Shown here: positions 1 to 8,146 of the stretch, piece by piece | Layout: every line of letters begins with the position of its first letter | How positions within the stretch are numbered: position 1 is the stretch's first letter | DNA from: Demequina zhanjiangensis | Lineage (GTDB): Bacteria; Actinomycetota; Actinomycetes; Actinomycetales; Demequinaceae | DNA: 64,000 nt | NCBI RefSeq assembly: GCF_030418315.1 | Contig: NZ_JAUHPV010000009.1 | Coordinates: 31,143 to 95,142 of the forward strand | Direction: 5' to 3' | Program-made: the position numbers and the translations under genes | Notes under the pieces: model-generated | Told to the model about the DNA's origin: nothing | The model's database searches: none | Seen by the model: only the letters and a program-made list of their open reading frames with translations

Positions 1-68
1 GTGGGGTGCGGGATTCGGCCCCGCTCTCAGCACTCAGGGACTACTGGGAGCATGGCTAGGCTGGCGGC

Positions 69-1085
69 ATGACCCACGATCCGTATGTGGCCGACGCTGC
101 CCGCTACGACACGATGACCTACCGCCGCTGCGGCCGTTCCGGCCTGCGCCTTCCGGGCGTCAGCCTCGGCCTGTGGCAGAACTTCGGCGACACCAAGCCG
201 TACGAGACGATGCGCGCGATCGTCCTCGCCGCGTTCGACGCCGGCGTCACCCACTTCGACCTGGCGAACAACTACGGGCCGCCCCCGGGGAGCGCCGAGA
301 CCAACTTCGGGCGCATCGTCGCCGAGGACCTTAAGCCGTACCGCGACGAGATCATCATCAGCACCAAGGCCGGCTACACGATGTGGCCCGGCCCGTACGG
401 CGACTTCGGTTCGCGCAAGTACCTGCTGTCCAGCCTGGACCAGTCGCTCGCGCGCATGGGCCTCGACTACGTGGACGTCTTCTACCACCACCGCCCCGAT
501 CCTGACACGCCCATCGAGGAGTCGATGATGGCGCTGGACCAGGCCGTGCGCTCCGGCAAGGCGCTGTACGCGGGCATCTCCAACTACGACGCGCACGGCA
601 CCCGCGAGGCCGCGCGGATCCTGCGCGAGCTCGGGACGCCGCTGCTGATCCACCAGCCTCGCTACAACATGTTCGACCGCCGGGTGGAGCAGGGCGGCCT
701 GCTCGACGCGCTCGGCGACGTGGGTGCGGGAGCGATCGTCTTCTCACCGCTCGCGCAGGGCCTGCTCACCGACCGCTACCTGGGCGGCATCCCGTCGGGC
801 TCGCGCGTCACGCACTCTGCGTTCCTGTCGGAGAAGAACATCACCGACCTGTACCTGGAGCGCGCGCAGGCGCTGAACGACATCGCGGTGGGCCGGGGCC
901 AGACGCTCGCGCAGATGGCGCTCACCTGGGTGCTGCGCGACGAGCGGGTCACCTCGGCGCTCATCGGCGCCTCCTCGGTGGAACAGCTGCATGGGAACCT
1001 CGCCGCGCTCGACGCCCCGCCGCTCACCGCGGACGAGCTCAAAGCGATCGAGCCCCACGCCGTGCACGGGACGGAGTGGCTGTAG
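69..1085 (+). CDS. Aldo/keto reductase (YghZ / L-glyceraldehyde-3-phosphate reductase-like)
   Basis: A 338-residue cytosolic NADPH-dependent reductase of the aldo/keto reductase superfamily. The N-terminal stretch with CGRSGLRLPGVSLGLWQNFG, the FDLANNYGPPPGSAE segment carrying the catalytic Asp and Tyr, ISTKAGYTMWPGPYG (Lys) and the DVFYHHRPDPDTP segment (His) are typical of the YghZ/MgrA subgroup that reduces L-glyceraldehyde 3-phosphate and methylglyoxal. The C-terminal cofactor region (SALIGASSVEQL) is intact and the length is normal for the family. The ATG at 69 has no Shine-Dalgarno sequence but a TAGGCT -10-like hexamer at 57-62, so the mRNA is probably leaderless. It stands alone, facing the convergent toxin/immunity remnant. 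The exact substrate is not known. Confidence 0.9.
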   Translation: MTHDPYVADAARYDTMTYRRCGRSGLRLPGVSLGLWQNFGDTKPYETMRAIVLAAFDAGVTHFDLANNYGPPPGSAETNFGRIVAEDLKPYRDEIIISTKAGYTMWPGPYGDFGSRKYLLSSLDQSLARMGLDYVDVFYHHRPDPDTPIEESMMALDQAVRSGKALYAGISNYDAHGTREAARILRELGTPLLIHQPRYNMFDRRVEQGGLLDALGDVGAGAIVFSPLAQGLLTDRYLGGIPSGSRVTHSAFLSEKNITDLYLERAQALNDIAVGRGQTLAQMALTWVLRDERVTSALIGASSVEQLHGNLAALDAPPLTADELKAIEPHAVHGTEWL

Positions 1086-1284
1086 GCCGGCGCGGCTCGA
1101 TCTGCGTGGCGGACGGTCACCAGACGTGGTGAGCGAACGGTTCAGTCTCACGAACGACAGACGCCCGCCAAAGCCGGACGACTCCGTAGTGCCGACGCTC
1201 TGCTTGCGGGCGCCAGCCTCGAGTTGAGCGGGCAACAGCGTCATGACTGACGTCCCAAGTCACCGACCTCAGGGGACGCGGTGA

Positions 1285-1793
1285 CTAGTCATCGCCGAAC
1301 ATCTCCTGCGTCGAAGGGCCGTCCAACCGCATCGCGTCGAGACCGGCGATCCATGGCTCCATGCCGAGAAGAGACTTCAGGGCGTACTCGACAGCGGCCG
1401 CAGAGAACGAGGATCGCAGAGGAAGATGGGGGCCTCTTCGGGCGTGGCGGGACGCCTGCGCGTCATTGCCCAGTCCTCCAAGTGAAAGTTCCTCGGACCA
1501 CCGACAGCGACCTTGAAAGCAGGTCTGGGGAGATCATCACGTGCGGACACGTTCCCGAGTACCTTCCAACGGCCGATCTCGACAAGCTCGGAGCCCGCAG
1601 ATGCGGCCAGATGAAACTCTGCTGTCGCCACGATCTCTGCAAGGTCAACGATCTCGGACTCATCAGCAAACACGGCGTCGAACACCACCATGTAGATGCT
1701 GTCGAAAGGCCCAACCTCTACAGCTTGGCCGAGGCCGAGGCGGCCATCCCCGAGCGGGATCGTGAACGCGTCACCACGTTCGAGAGTCTTCAC
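1285..1793 (-). pseudogene. Imm26-like immunity protein gene, frameshifted near its 3' end
   Basis: The first 138 codons (GTG at 1793, behind a GAGAGGAG ribosome site) read like the Imm26 immunity family: a start with GDAFTIPLGDGRLGLGQ, a FDAVFADES stretch and the WKVLGN segment. That frame ends in a random-looking tail and a stop at 1377-1379. In the next frame, from about 1415 down to a TAG at 1285-1287, a plausible family C-terminus follows (SSFSAAAVEYALKSLLGMEP, then a short acidic end). The two parts join with a single-base indel at roughly 1405-1420. I read this as one broken gene; a sequencing error is the alternative. It is the last gene of the toxin/immunity remnant below mutY. Family assignment is from recalled motifs only. 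Confidence 0.6.
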
Positions 1794-1930
1794 TGCCTTT
1801 CACTCCTCTCTCAGCTCCAGTTCGCCCCGAGCAAGATCCCGCGCTGAGGCCCGCAGGCAGGTCAGCGACGCGACCGACGCGGCCCTTGGACTCTCCGGTC
1901 ACCGCTCTTGCCAGGCCCTGCCAGCAGCCG

Positions 1931-2527
1931 CTATCCGTGAGTCGGAAAGTCGATCACGTCGCCCTGCACAATGCCCTGACCGTCTACCCAGTACTCGCCC
2001 GACTCGAGCCTCGAGATCACGTCCTCGACGAAGGCATGGATGCTCGGCCACGCAATACGTGCACTCTCTTCAGGATCAGCGTCGAACCACACGACACGAA
2101 GCGCACCCGAGTCGAACTGGTCGTCTGCCAGTTCGACGACCAGGTCGCCCTTGTCCATGCGAAGCAGAGGAAACCACGTCGATCGCCAGCGCCGTTCGAA
2201 GAAGTCCGCCGTCTCGGAGTGCTGGCGCACGAGTTGCCGCTGGAGTCCGCGCTGCTGGACGCACCACCCGCTGAGGTTGGTCAGTGTGTTGAACTCCCCG
2301 CCGGGAACGATCTCGACCGCCAAGCGTGAAACGCCATCTGAATGTGCTCCGTCGTGCCAGCCGAACCACTCGATGATCTCGCCCGATGAGGCTAGGCCGA
2401 GCTCGGCCAGCACGGAGCGCACGTGGCTTTCCGGAAGGCCCGGACGCATGATCGGGATGATTGCCGCACCGGCCTCGGCAAGCAGGTGCTCCCAACGCCG
2501 AAGCGCGGCGACGAGGTCCCCGGTCAC
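1931..2527 (-). CDS. SUKH (SMI1/KNR4) superfamily immunity protein
   Basis: A roughly 198-residue protein with the SUKH pattern: an N-terminal amphipathic helix, then GLPESHVRSVLAELGLASSG, an EWFGWHDGAHSDG segment (the WHNG-like motif of the family) and a C-terminal helix (PSIHAFVEDVISRLESGEYW). SUKH proteins commonly neutralise nuclease toxins of polymorphic toxin systems by direct binding. The gene directly follows the NucA/NucB-like tip on the same strand. A GTG at 2527 overlaps the toxin stop as GTGA, the coupling style used elsewhere in this window; an in-frame GTG at 2536 is the alternative start. The reading frame is intact. Pairing with the nuclease is inferred from position. Confidence 0.75.
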   Translation of the reverse strand: MTGDLVAALRRWEHLLAEAGAAIIPIMRPGLPESHVRSVLAELGLASSGEIIEWFGWHDGAHSDGVSRLAVEIVPGGEFNTLTNLSGWCVQQRGLQRQLVRQHSETADFFERRWRSTWFPLLRMDKGDLVVELADDQFDSGALRVVWFDADPEESARIAWPSIHAFVEDVISRLESGEYWVDGQGIVQGDVIDFPTHG

Positions 2528-2913
2528 TTGTTGCACACGAAAGTGATCGTGGGCGCACTCGGCATGGGAGCGACCACGAACCTGTCACCGGCGACACTCC
2601 CGCATGCACTGTAGAAACCCGCCATGAATCCTCCCGGCTTCGACTGCTCCCGTCCCGGGACCCACCTGATCGATGCCCCCGGTCCGCCCTCTGCAGTGCT
2701 GGCAGAAGGGTACTCGTCGCACGACAGCTCGTCGCCGGCCGCGCCTGCGCATCGCGGTTCTGACCTGCACCAGCTGCGCGACTGCGTCTCGGACTTCGTG
2801 AGCGTCGTGTCACCCGACGCGTCAAGACTGAACGACGCCGAGTCGCCGCCATCGGTCGAGACCCCCGTCAGGCGACCGCCCGCGTCGTACGAGTACGAAC
2901 CCCCACGGTCCAC
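2524..2913 (-). CDS. Truncated RHS/YD-repeat protein with NucA/NucB-like nuclease tip (orphan toxin module)
   Basis: The first ~40 residues are a YD-repeat remnant (GGSYSYDAGGRLTGVSTDGG), as at the end of an RHS shell. The rest resembles the secreted DNase family NucA/NucB: CDEYPSASTAEGGPGASIRW matches the DE(W/Y)P..A...EGG.GASI core, followed by a Gly-Gly and GFYSACGSVAGDRFVV. The Asn seen after the core in many family members is not obvious here (GREQSKPGG). The frame is open up to a TAG that is the mutY stop (2974-2976), so there is no N-terminal RHS shell, secretion signal or conventional start; GTG 2913 is only a candidate. It looks like a displaced toxin tip kept or decaying beside its immunity genes. 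Confidence 0.6.
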   Translation of the reverse strand: MDRGGSYSYDAGGRLTGVSTDGGDSASFSLDASGDTTLTKSETQSRSWCRSEPRCAGAAGDELSCDEYPSASTAEGGPGASIRWVPGREQSKPGGFMAGFYSACGSVAGDRFVVAPMPSAPTITFVCNK

Positions 2914-2973
2914 TCCCGCAAGCGACTCCTCGAACGCCTCGATCCGGCCCGCGTCGTCGCGCCCTAACCCCTG

Positions 2974-3873
2974 CTAAAGCACGTACAGGCCCCGCTCCGC
3001 GTCGGCTGCCCGCACCAGCCCGTCAGCCACGAGCGACTCCAGGCAGGAGTCGAGCTGGCCGGGCTCGATGTCCTCAAGCGCAGCGTGGCCGCTGATATTG
3101 ACGGGCACATGGGCGGCGCGCAGGAGCGCCATGATGCGGCCGCGCACCTGACGGTCGGTGCCGTGCCAGGGCTGCACCCGCCGGGGTGCTGCCTCGAGCC
3201 CGGTGGCGCCTTCGGCGAGCCAGCGGCAGTCAGACGCGAGGGGGCACTCCCCGCAGCGGGGCGCGCGGGCAGTGCAGACGAGCGCGCCGAGCTCCATCGA
3301 TCCGGCGGCCCACGCGACGGCCGCCTCGGGCGAGGCTGGCACAAGCTCCGCCGCATGCGCCCGCTCGCCGACCGTCTGGTGCAGCGCGGGCAGCGGGAGG
3401 CCGTTCCATGCGCGCCCGATCACGCGTCGCACGTTGGTGTCGAGCACCACCGACCGCTGCCCGAACGCGAAGGCAGCCACCGCGGCGGCGGTGTACGCGC
3501 CGATGCCTGGCAGGGCGAGCAGCGTGTCCTCGTCCGACGGCACCTCTCCCCCATGCCGCTCGACGAGCGCGACCGCGCACTCCCACAGCCGCTTGGCCCG
3601 TCGCGGATACCCGAGCCGACCCCACGCGCGCACGGCGTCGCCCTGCTCGGCGGCGGCCAGGTCGGCGGGCGTCGGCCAGCGAGCCATCCACTCGCGCCAC
3701 ACGGGTTCCACTCGGACGACCGGGGTCTGCTGGAGCATGATCTCGCTGACGAGGACGCCCCACGGCGAGCAGTCGGAGCGCCGCCACGGCAGGTCGCGTG
3801 CCTCCCTTGAGAACCAGGCGATGACCTCGTCGACCATCGATGCGTCGCGTGCGTGTTGCGGCGTGGTCGGCAT
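2974..3873 (-). CDS. mutY: A/G-specific adenine DNA glycosylase MutY
   Basis: A 299-residue base-excision repair enzyme that removes adenine mispaired with 8-oxoguanine. The HhH-GPD fold is clear: catalytic Glu44 in SEIMLQQTP, the hairpin LPGIGAYTAAAVAAFAFG, and Asp145 in VVLDTNVRRV. The iron-sulfur loop has four cysteines (C200, C207, C210, C216) spaced C-x6-C-x2-C-x5-C. The C-terminal recognition domain is short compared with E. coli MutY, as is usual in actinobacteria. The start has no ribosome site; minus-strand AACAAT lies six bases before the ATG, suggesting a leaderless message. In many actinobacteria mutY lies next to radA and disA; disA is not found here. Confidence 0.95.
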   Translation of the reverse strand: MPTTPQHARDASMVDEVIAWFSREARDLPWRRSDCSPWGVLVSEIMLQQTPVVRVEPVWREWMARWPTPADLAAAEQGDAVRAWGRLGYPRRAKRLWECAVALVERHGGEVPSDEDTLLALPGIGAYTAAAVAAFAFGQRSVVLDTNVRRVIGRAWNGLPLPALHQTVGERAHAAELVPASPEAAVAWAAGSMELGALVCTARAPRCGECPLASDCRWLAEGATGLEAAPRRVQPWHGTDRQVRGRIMALLRAAHVPVNISGHAALEDIEPGQLDSCLESLVADGLVRAADAERGLYVL

Positions 3874-3932
3874 GGCTTCATTGTTCCAGCCCCGTGCGTG
3901 ACTACCGTGAAGTGACGAGGGAAGGAGGAGCC

Positions 3933-4547
3933 ATGGACGGTGTGCGTCATCCCGTCGGACGGCAGTCCGCGAACGTGTACTGGCGACGGCGCCTCGTGGT
4001 GCTCCTGGGCCTGATCCTGGTGGTCGTGGTCGCGTGGTTCCTGATCACCTCTCCCAGCGGTGACGGCTCCGAGGAACCGGTCGCCGACTCCAGCATCTCC
4101 CCCGGAGCGACAGTGACCGCCGACGCTGCGGCGGACGGCGGCGACCCGAGCCGCGCCTGCGGCGTGGACGACGTGGAGATCACCGTCACGCCGAACCCGT
4201 TCAACGTGACGCTCGGCTCGATCCCCGCGTTCGACGTCTCGATCGCGCACGTGGGCAGCTCCTCGTGCCTGCTCTCGACGGGCGGCACCGACAGCGAGCT
4301 GCTGATCACCTCGGGCAGCACGCAGATCTACACGACCGCGGACTGCCCGTCGAATTCTCCGATCAACGAGCGCGACTTCCTGCTTTCGGGCGACACCACC
4401 GAGTCCTTCTCGGTCAACTGGAACGGCCAGTGGTCGGCGCCTGAGTGCGGTACCTCGACCAACTCGACGCAGGCGGGCTACTACTGGGCGACGCTCACTC
4501 TGCAGGGCATCGAGGCTGAGCCCGCGCAGTTCCAGCTCTCCGAGTAG
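3933..4547 (+). CDS. Membrane-anchored extracytoplasmic protein of unknown function
   Basis: A 204-residue protein with a short basic N-terminus, one transmembrane segment at about residues 20-38 (LVVLLGLILVVVVAWFLI), a Ser/Asp/Ala-rich linker and a C-terminal beta-rich domain (EITVTPNPFNVTLGSIPAF, then two Cys-containing stretches) predicted to lie outside the membrane. The four cysteines in the outer domain could form disulfides. The ATG at 3933 is chosen because GAAGGAGGAG lies directly upstream. It sits between divergently and convergently placed mutY and radA, where many actinobacteria have disA. I do not recognise a named family; DUF4232-like folds are a possibility. Confidence 0.75.
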   Translation: MDGVRHPVGRQSANVYWRRRLVVLLGLILVVVVAWFLITSPSGDGSEEPVADSSISPGATVTADAAADGGDPSRACGVDDVEITVTPNPFNVTLGSIPAFDVSIAHVGSSSCLLSTGGTDSELLITSGSTQIYTTADCPSNSPINERDFLLSGDTTESFSVNWNGQWSAPECGTSTNSTQAGYYWATLTLQGIEAEPAQFQLSE

Positions 4548-4611
4548 CGTCACGTCGCCTTCGGGCGCACTCCACCGCGCCTCACGCGCAGCCGGCCGAT
4601 GCGAGGCTCGC

Positions 4612-6009
4612 CTAGAACGGCGCCGGTTCCCTCTCACGGTCGTCGGCGGGCAGTGCTACGTGCACGGCCTCCGCGAGCGTGGACACCGCATGCAGCCTCA
4701 CCCCGGCGGGGGCCTTGACGTTCGTCGCGCTGGCGGGCACAACGATGTCGCGAAACCCAAGGCGCCCCGCCTCGGCCACCCGCTGCGACAGCGCTGACAC
4801 CGGCCGCACGGCCCCGGACAGCGCCACCTCTCCGACGGCAGCGAAGCCCTTGCGGACAGGGCGATCGAGACGCGCGGACGCTAGCGCAAGGGCGAGCGCC
4901 ACGTCGGCCGCGGGCTCGGTGACCTTGGCGCCGCCGATCGTGGAGACGTAGACGTCGTCGGCGGCGACGGCGAGCCCTGCCCGTCGGTGAAGGACGGCGA
5001 GGATCATCGACACCCGCGCGCCGTCGATGCCGGACGTCGCACGGCGAGGGTTGCTGAGCGCGGAGGGCGCGACGAGCGCCTGGATCTCCGCGGGCAGGGG
5101 CCGCTTGCCGTCGAGCGTGATGGTGGCGCAGGTGCCGGGCACGTGCGCGCCGTCGTGGGACAGGAACAGCCCTGACGGGTCGGTGACCGACTCGATGCCG
5201 TCGTCCACGAGCTGGAAGCACCCGACCTCGTCCACCGACCCGAAGCGGTTCTTGATGGCGCGCAGCAGCCGCAGCGCGGAGTGCTGCTCGCCCTCGAACT
5301 GGCACACCACGTCGACCAGGTGCTCGACGAGCCGCGGACCGGCGACGGAGCCCTCCTTGGTCACGTGGCCCACGAGGACGGTGGGGATGCCTCGGGTCTT
5401 GGCGGCCTGGATAAGCGACTGCGCGACCTCACGCACCTGACCGACGCCACCCGCGGTGCCCTCGATCTCCGCGGAGGCGAGCGTCTGGATGGAGTCGACC
5501 ATCATGAGGTGCGGCTCGGTGGAGTCGATGTGCGACAGCACGGCGCCCAGATCCGTCTCGGCCGCCAGCAGCACGCCACGCTCGAGCGCACCGATCCGCT
5601 CCGCGCGCAGTCGCACCTGGCCAGCTGACTCCTCGCCGGTGACGTAGAGGACCCGCTCCCCCGAGCGTGCGGCGCGCGCGGCGACATCAAGCAGCAGAGT
5701 GGACTTGCCAACTCCCGGCTCACCGGCGAGCAGGATCACCGCGCCCGGCACGAGCCCGCCGCCGAGCACGCGGTCGAACTCGCCCACGCCCGTGGCACGA
5801 CGCTGCGACGACTCCGCAGAGACGTCAGGGATGGGGGTCGCAGCCGTGGTGGGTGCCGTCGCCTTGGTCGCTGGCCCTGCGGCCGAGGCCCCCGCCTCCA
5901 CGACGGTGCCCCACGCCTGGCACTCGCCGCATCGTCCGACCCACTTGACGGCCGTCCAACCGCATTCAGTGCAGCGGTATCCGGGGGTGCTCTTGCTCTT
6001 CGCGGCCAT
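4612..6009 (-). CDS. radA: DNA repair protein RadA (Sms)
   Basis: A 465-residue RecA-like ATPase that acts at branched recombination intermediates. It has an N-terminal C4 zinc finger (CTECGWTAVKWVGRCGECQA), a Walker A motif GEPGVGKST, Walker B region HLMMVDSIQT, the RadA-specific KNRFGS motif, and a Lon-protease-like C-terminal domain (GGAKVTEPAADVALALALAS). Order and length fit the family. The frame is open farther upstream to 6420, but the ATG at 6009 gives the conserved start (AAKSKSTPGYRC) directly before the zinc finger. The gene is transcribed alone, divergent from the membrane protein at 6130. Confidence 0.95.
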   Translation of the reverse strand: MAAKSKSTPGYRCTECGWTAVKWVGRCGECQAWGTVVEAGASAAGPATKATAPTTAATPIPDVSAESSQRRATGVGEFDRVLGGGLVPGAVILLAGEPGVGKSTLLLDVAARAARSGERVLYVTGEESAGQVRLRAERIGALERGVLLAAETDLGAVLSHIDSTEPHLMMVDSIQTLASAEIEGTAGGVGQVREVAQSLIQAAKTRGIPTVLVGHVTKEGSVAGPRLVEHLVDVVCQFEGEQHSALRLLRAIKNRFGSVDEVGCFQLVDDGIESVTDPSGLFLSHDGAHVPGTCATITLDGKRPLPAEIQALVAPSALSNPRRATSGIDGARVSMILAVLHRRAGLAVAADDVYVSTIGGAKVTEPAADVALALALASARLDRPVRKGFAAVGEVALSGAVRPVSALSQRVAEAGRLGFRDIVVPASATNVKAPAGVRLHAVSTLAEAVHVALPADDREREPAPF

Positions 6010-6129
6010 GGCACACACGGTAGCCGCGGGGTGAGACATCCACGGCGTCGGCCCACCGGCACCCGGCACACCAGGCCACACGCCGCGACGCAACGGCTGC
6101 GGCGGAGCACGAAGCCCTAGGCTGGGGCC

Positions 6130-7503
6130 ATGTCGGACACCACGTGGGGCGCCTCTCAGCCGACGCCGGACGAGCCGTCGGCCGGTGGGGCCAGGGGCGA
6201 GACCGCCCCGACCAGGCCTTCCATGCCCGCGCCCTCGCGCGCAGCCGCTCCTACTCCGATCGAAGGGGACGTAGGCGAGATCGTGGAGGCGGTCACACCG
6301 CCCGAGAACGACGAGATCATGCCGACCACGGGCGGCATCCCGTTCGCTCCGGTGGCGGGCCGCCCCGTCTCGCCCTACGACCGCATCTCCCCTGCCGCGC
6401 AGGGCCCGGACGACGTGCACCTGCTGGGCGAGACCGCGATCGCGAACGCGTCCATGTCAGCCTCCGGCGCGCCGACCCCCATGGCGGGAGTGCCGATGCC
6501 TCACGCGCGGTCCGCCGGCTCGCCGAGCGCGGCCGCAACGCCGCCTGCGAGCTCCTTCGGCAACGATGACCAGTCGCCCACGCCGCGCTATGAGCCGCGG
6601 TACGAACCGCGCACGATCTTCGCTCCGGTCAACCCACCGACCACCGAGGCTGCGGGCGCGGACCAGCCCGACGCTTCCGAGGCTCCTCACGACATCGCCA
6701 CGCACGAGGTGGCGGGCGCCGACGTCCCGATGGCCGTCGCGATCGCCGCGATGGTCGACGAGGAGGGCCGGGAGATCGAGCCCGAGTCGGCCGACGAGCC
6801 GGACGAGGCCTCGGACGACACTGCGGAGACGACGCGCGTCGCAGCACCCGCCGCGACGGACGACGAGGCTGACCACGACACCGAGCACGACGGTGCCGGC
6901 GACGGTGACGGCACCACCCCGTCGGACCCGGACGAGGAGGGACCGCGCAGGAACGTGGGCGCGATCGTCGGCCTCGTGGCGCTCGGCGTGGCCGTCTGGG
7001 CGGGTGCCGCCTTCGGCGCGGTGCAGCTGCTGGGCCCCGACCCCGTCGTCGTCCCCCCGGAGACGCACGTGACCGGTGAGCCCGGTCCAACGGTCTCGCC
7101 GATCGCGCTTGAAGACCCCACCGACTTCCTCGCGGCGATGCCGTCGACGGTCGGCTCGCTCGCGCTCACGGGCGTGGAGACCCTCGATCCGATCGAGGCC
7201 GGTGTGCCCGAGCGTGCGGCGGAGGTGTACGACCTCCAGTACAGCGATGGCACGACGATCGTGACGGTGCGGGCGATCCAGCACTATTCGGAGGATGCGG
7301 CCACGGCGGCGTACGAGACGCTCGCGGGCGACGCCTCCGACGTCGAGCCCGTCACGGACAGCGAGGGCACCGAGGTAGGTGAGCGTGCCGTCGTCGCCGG
7401 CGCGGAGGCTACGGCCGTCGTGTGGCGCAACAGCACCGCGGTCCTGGTGGCGGAGGGCCCGGAGGACGCGGTGCTGGAGCTGTACCGCCTGTTCGCGCTG
7501 TGA
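6130..7503 (+). CDS. Large hypothetical protein with disordered N-terminus and one transmembrane helix
   Basis: A 457-residue protein. The first ~270 residues are low-complexity, rich in Pro, Ala, Glu, Asp and Thr with a very acidic part (EPESADEPDEASDDTAETTR), predicted disordered and cytoplasmic. One transmembrane helix follows at about residues 277-299 (AIVGLVALGVAVWAGAAFGA), then an outer domain of ~155 residues with LAAMPSTVGSLALTGVETLD and a small beta-rich end. The ATG at 6130 is preceded at six bases by TAGGCT (6118-6123), so it is probably leaderless. The TetR gene overlaps its stop codon, so the two are likely cotranscribed. No family recognised. Confidence 0.7.
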   Translation: MSDTTWGASQPTPDEPSAGGARGETAPTRPSMPAPSRAAAPTPIEGDVGEIVEAVTPPENDEIMPTTGGIPFAPVAGRPVSPYDRISPAAQGPDDVHLLGETAIANASMSASGAPTPMAGVPMPHARSAGSPSAAATPPASSFGNDDQSPTPRYEPRYEPRTIFAPVNPPTTEAAGADQPDASEAPHDIATHEVAGADVPMAVAIAAMVDEEGREIEPESADEPDEASDDTAETTRVAAPAATDDEADHDTEHDGAGDGDGTTPSDPDEEGPRRNVGAIVGLVALGVAVWAGAAFGAVQLLGPDPVVVPPETHVTGEPGPTVSPIALEDPTDFLAAMPSTVGSLALTGVETLDPIEAGVPERAAEVYDLQYSDGTTIVTVRAIQHYSEDAATAAYETLAGDASDVEPVTDSEGTEVGERAVVAGAEATAVVWRNSTAVLVAEGPEDAVLELYRLFAL

Positions 7504-8105
7504 CTCCCGCGCCGCGCGGACCTCGCGGAGCCGGCGCCGACACTCGCGCCGAGATCCTGTCCGCGGCGGCGAACGTCTTCATCCGCGACGGCTACTCCAG
7601 CTCGATGCGCGCGATCGCGCGGGCGGCTCACGTGGATCCCGCGCTGGTGCGGCACTGGTTCGGCTCCAAGACGCAGCTGTTCGTCGAGTCGCTGAGGCCC
7701 GCCCAGGCCGACGATCCTCGCATCACCCGGTTCGCGACGATCCCGGAGGAGGAGCTGGGCGCGGCGATCGTGGAGCAGTTCCTCACGCTGTGGGAGGACC
7801 CGGTCGACGGCGTGCGGCTGCGCACGATCCTGCGCACGGCGATCGCGTTCGACGAGGTGGCCGAGGCGATGCGGGGGGTGCTGTTCGACGAGGTCCTGCT
7901 GCACGTGCTCCTTCAGCGCGGCTACGAGGAGGGCGATGCGCGCCTGCGCGCGTCGCTCACGGCGTCGCAGATGATCGGGTTGGCCGTCGCGCGCCACGTC
8001 CTCGGCTTCGCCACACTGGAGGAGACGTCCCGTGACCGGCTGGTCGCGTTGTACGGGCCGACGCTGCAGCACTATCTGACGGGGGACCTCGGTCCGGTTG
8101 CATGA
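7500..8105 (+). CDS. TetR/AcrR family transcriptional regulator
   Basis: A 201-residue regulator. The N-terminal helix-turn-helix is typical (TRAEILSAAANVFIRDGYSS, then MRAIARAAHVDPALVRHWFG), followed by the KTQLFVES helix; the C-terminal ligand domain resembles the TetR_C type found beside drug exporters. The GTG start at 7500 overlaps the stop of the preceding gene (GTGA). It lies 27 bases before an ABC-2 exporter pair on the same strand, which it probably represses; a candidate operator lies over the exporter start. The inducing ligand is unknown. Confidence 0.88.
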   Translation: MTPAPRGPRGAGADTRAEILSAAANVFIRDGYSSSMRAIARAAHVDPALVRHWFGSKTQLFVESLRPAQADDPRITRFATIPEEELGAAIVEQFLTLWEDPVDGVRLRTILRTAIAFDEVAEAMRGVLFDEVLLHVLLQRGYEEGDARLRASLTASQMIGLAVARHVLGFATLEETSRDRLVALYGPTLQHYLTGDLGPVA

Positions 8106-8118
8106 TCCGTGGAAAGGA

Positions 8119-8146
8119 GCATAATTCCTCACATGGAGAATAATGC
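8119..8146 (+). promoter_or_regulatory. Candidate TetR operator over the ABC exporter start
   Basis: GCATAATTC at 8119-8127 and GAATAATGC at 8138-8146 form a 9-bp inverted repeat with one mismatch and a 10-bp spacer. The A/T-rich arms stand out from the G/C-rich surroundings and span the start codon of the ATPase gene at 8133. Binding by the TetR protein encoded just upstream is an inference. Confidence 0.4.

Noticed and set aside
1281..2600. Plus-strand frames opposite the immunity genes
   Set aside because: They have no domain or ribosome site; the minus strand has clear families.
6010..6420. Extension of radA upstream to 6420
   Set aside because: The added residues are Arg-rich and overlap the divergent gene; the conserved start is right before the zinc finger.
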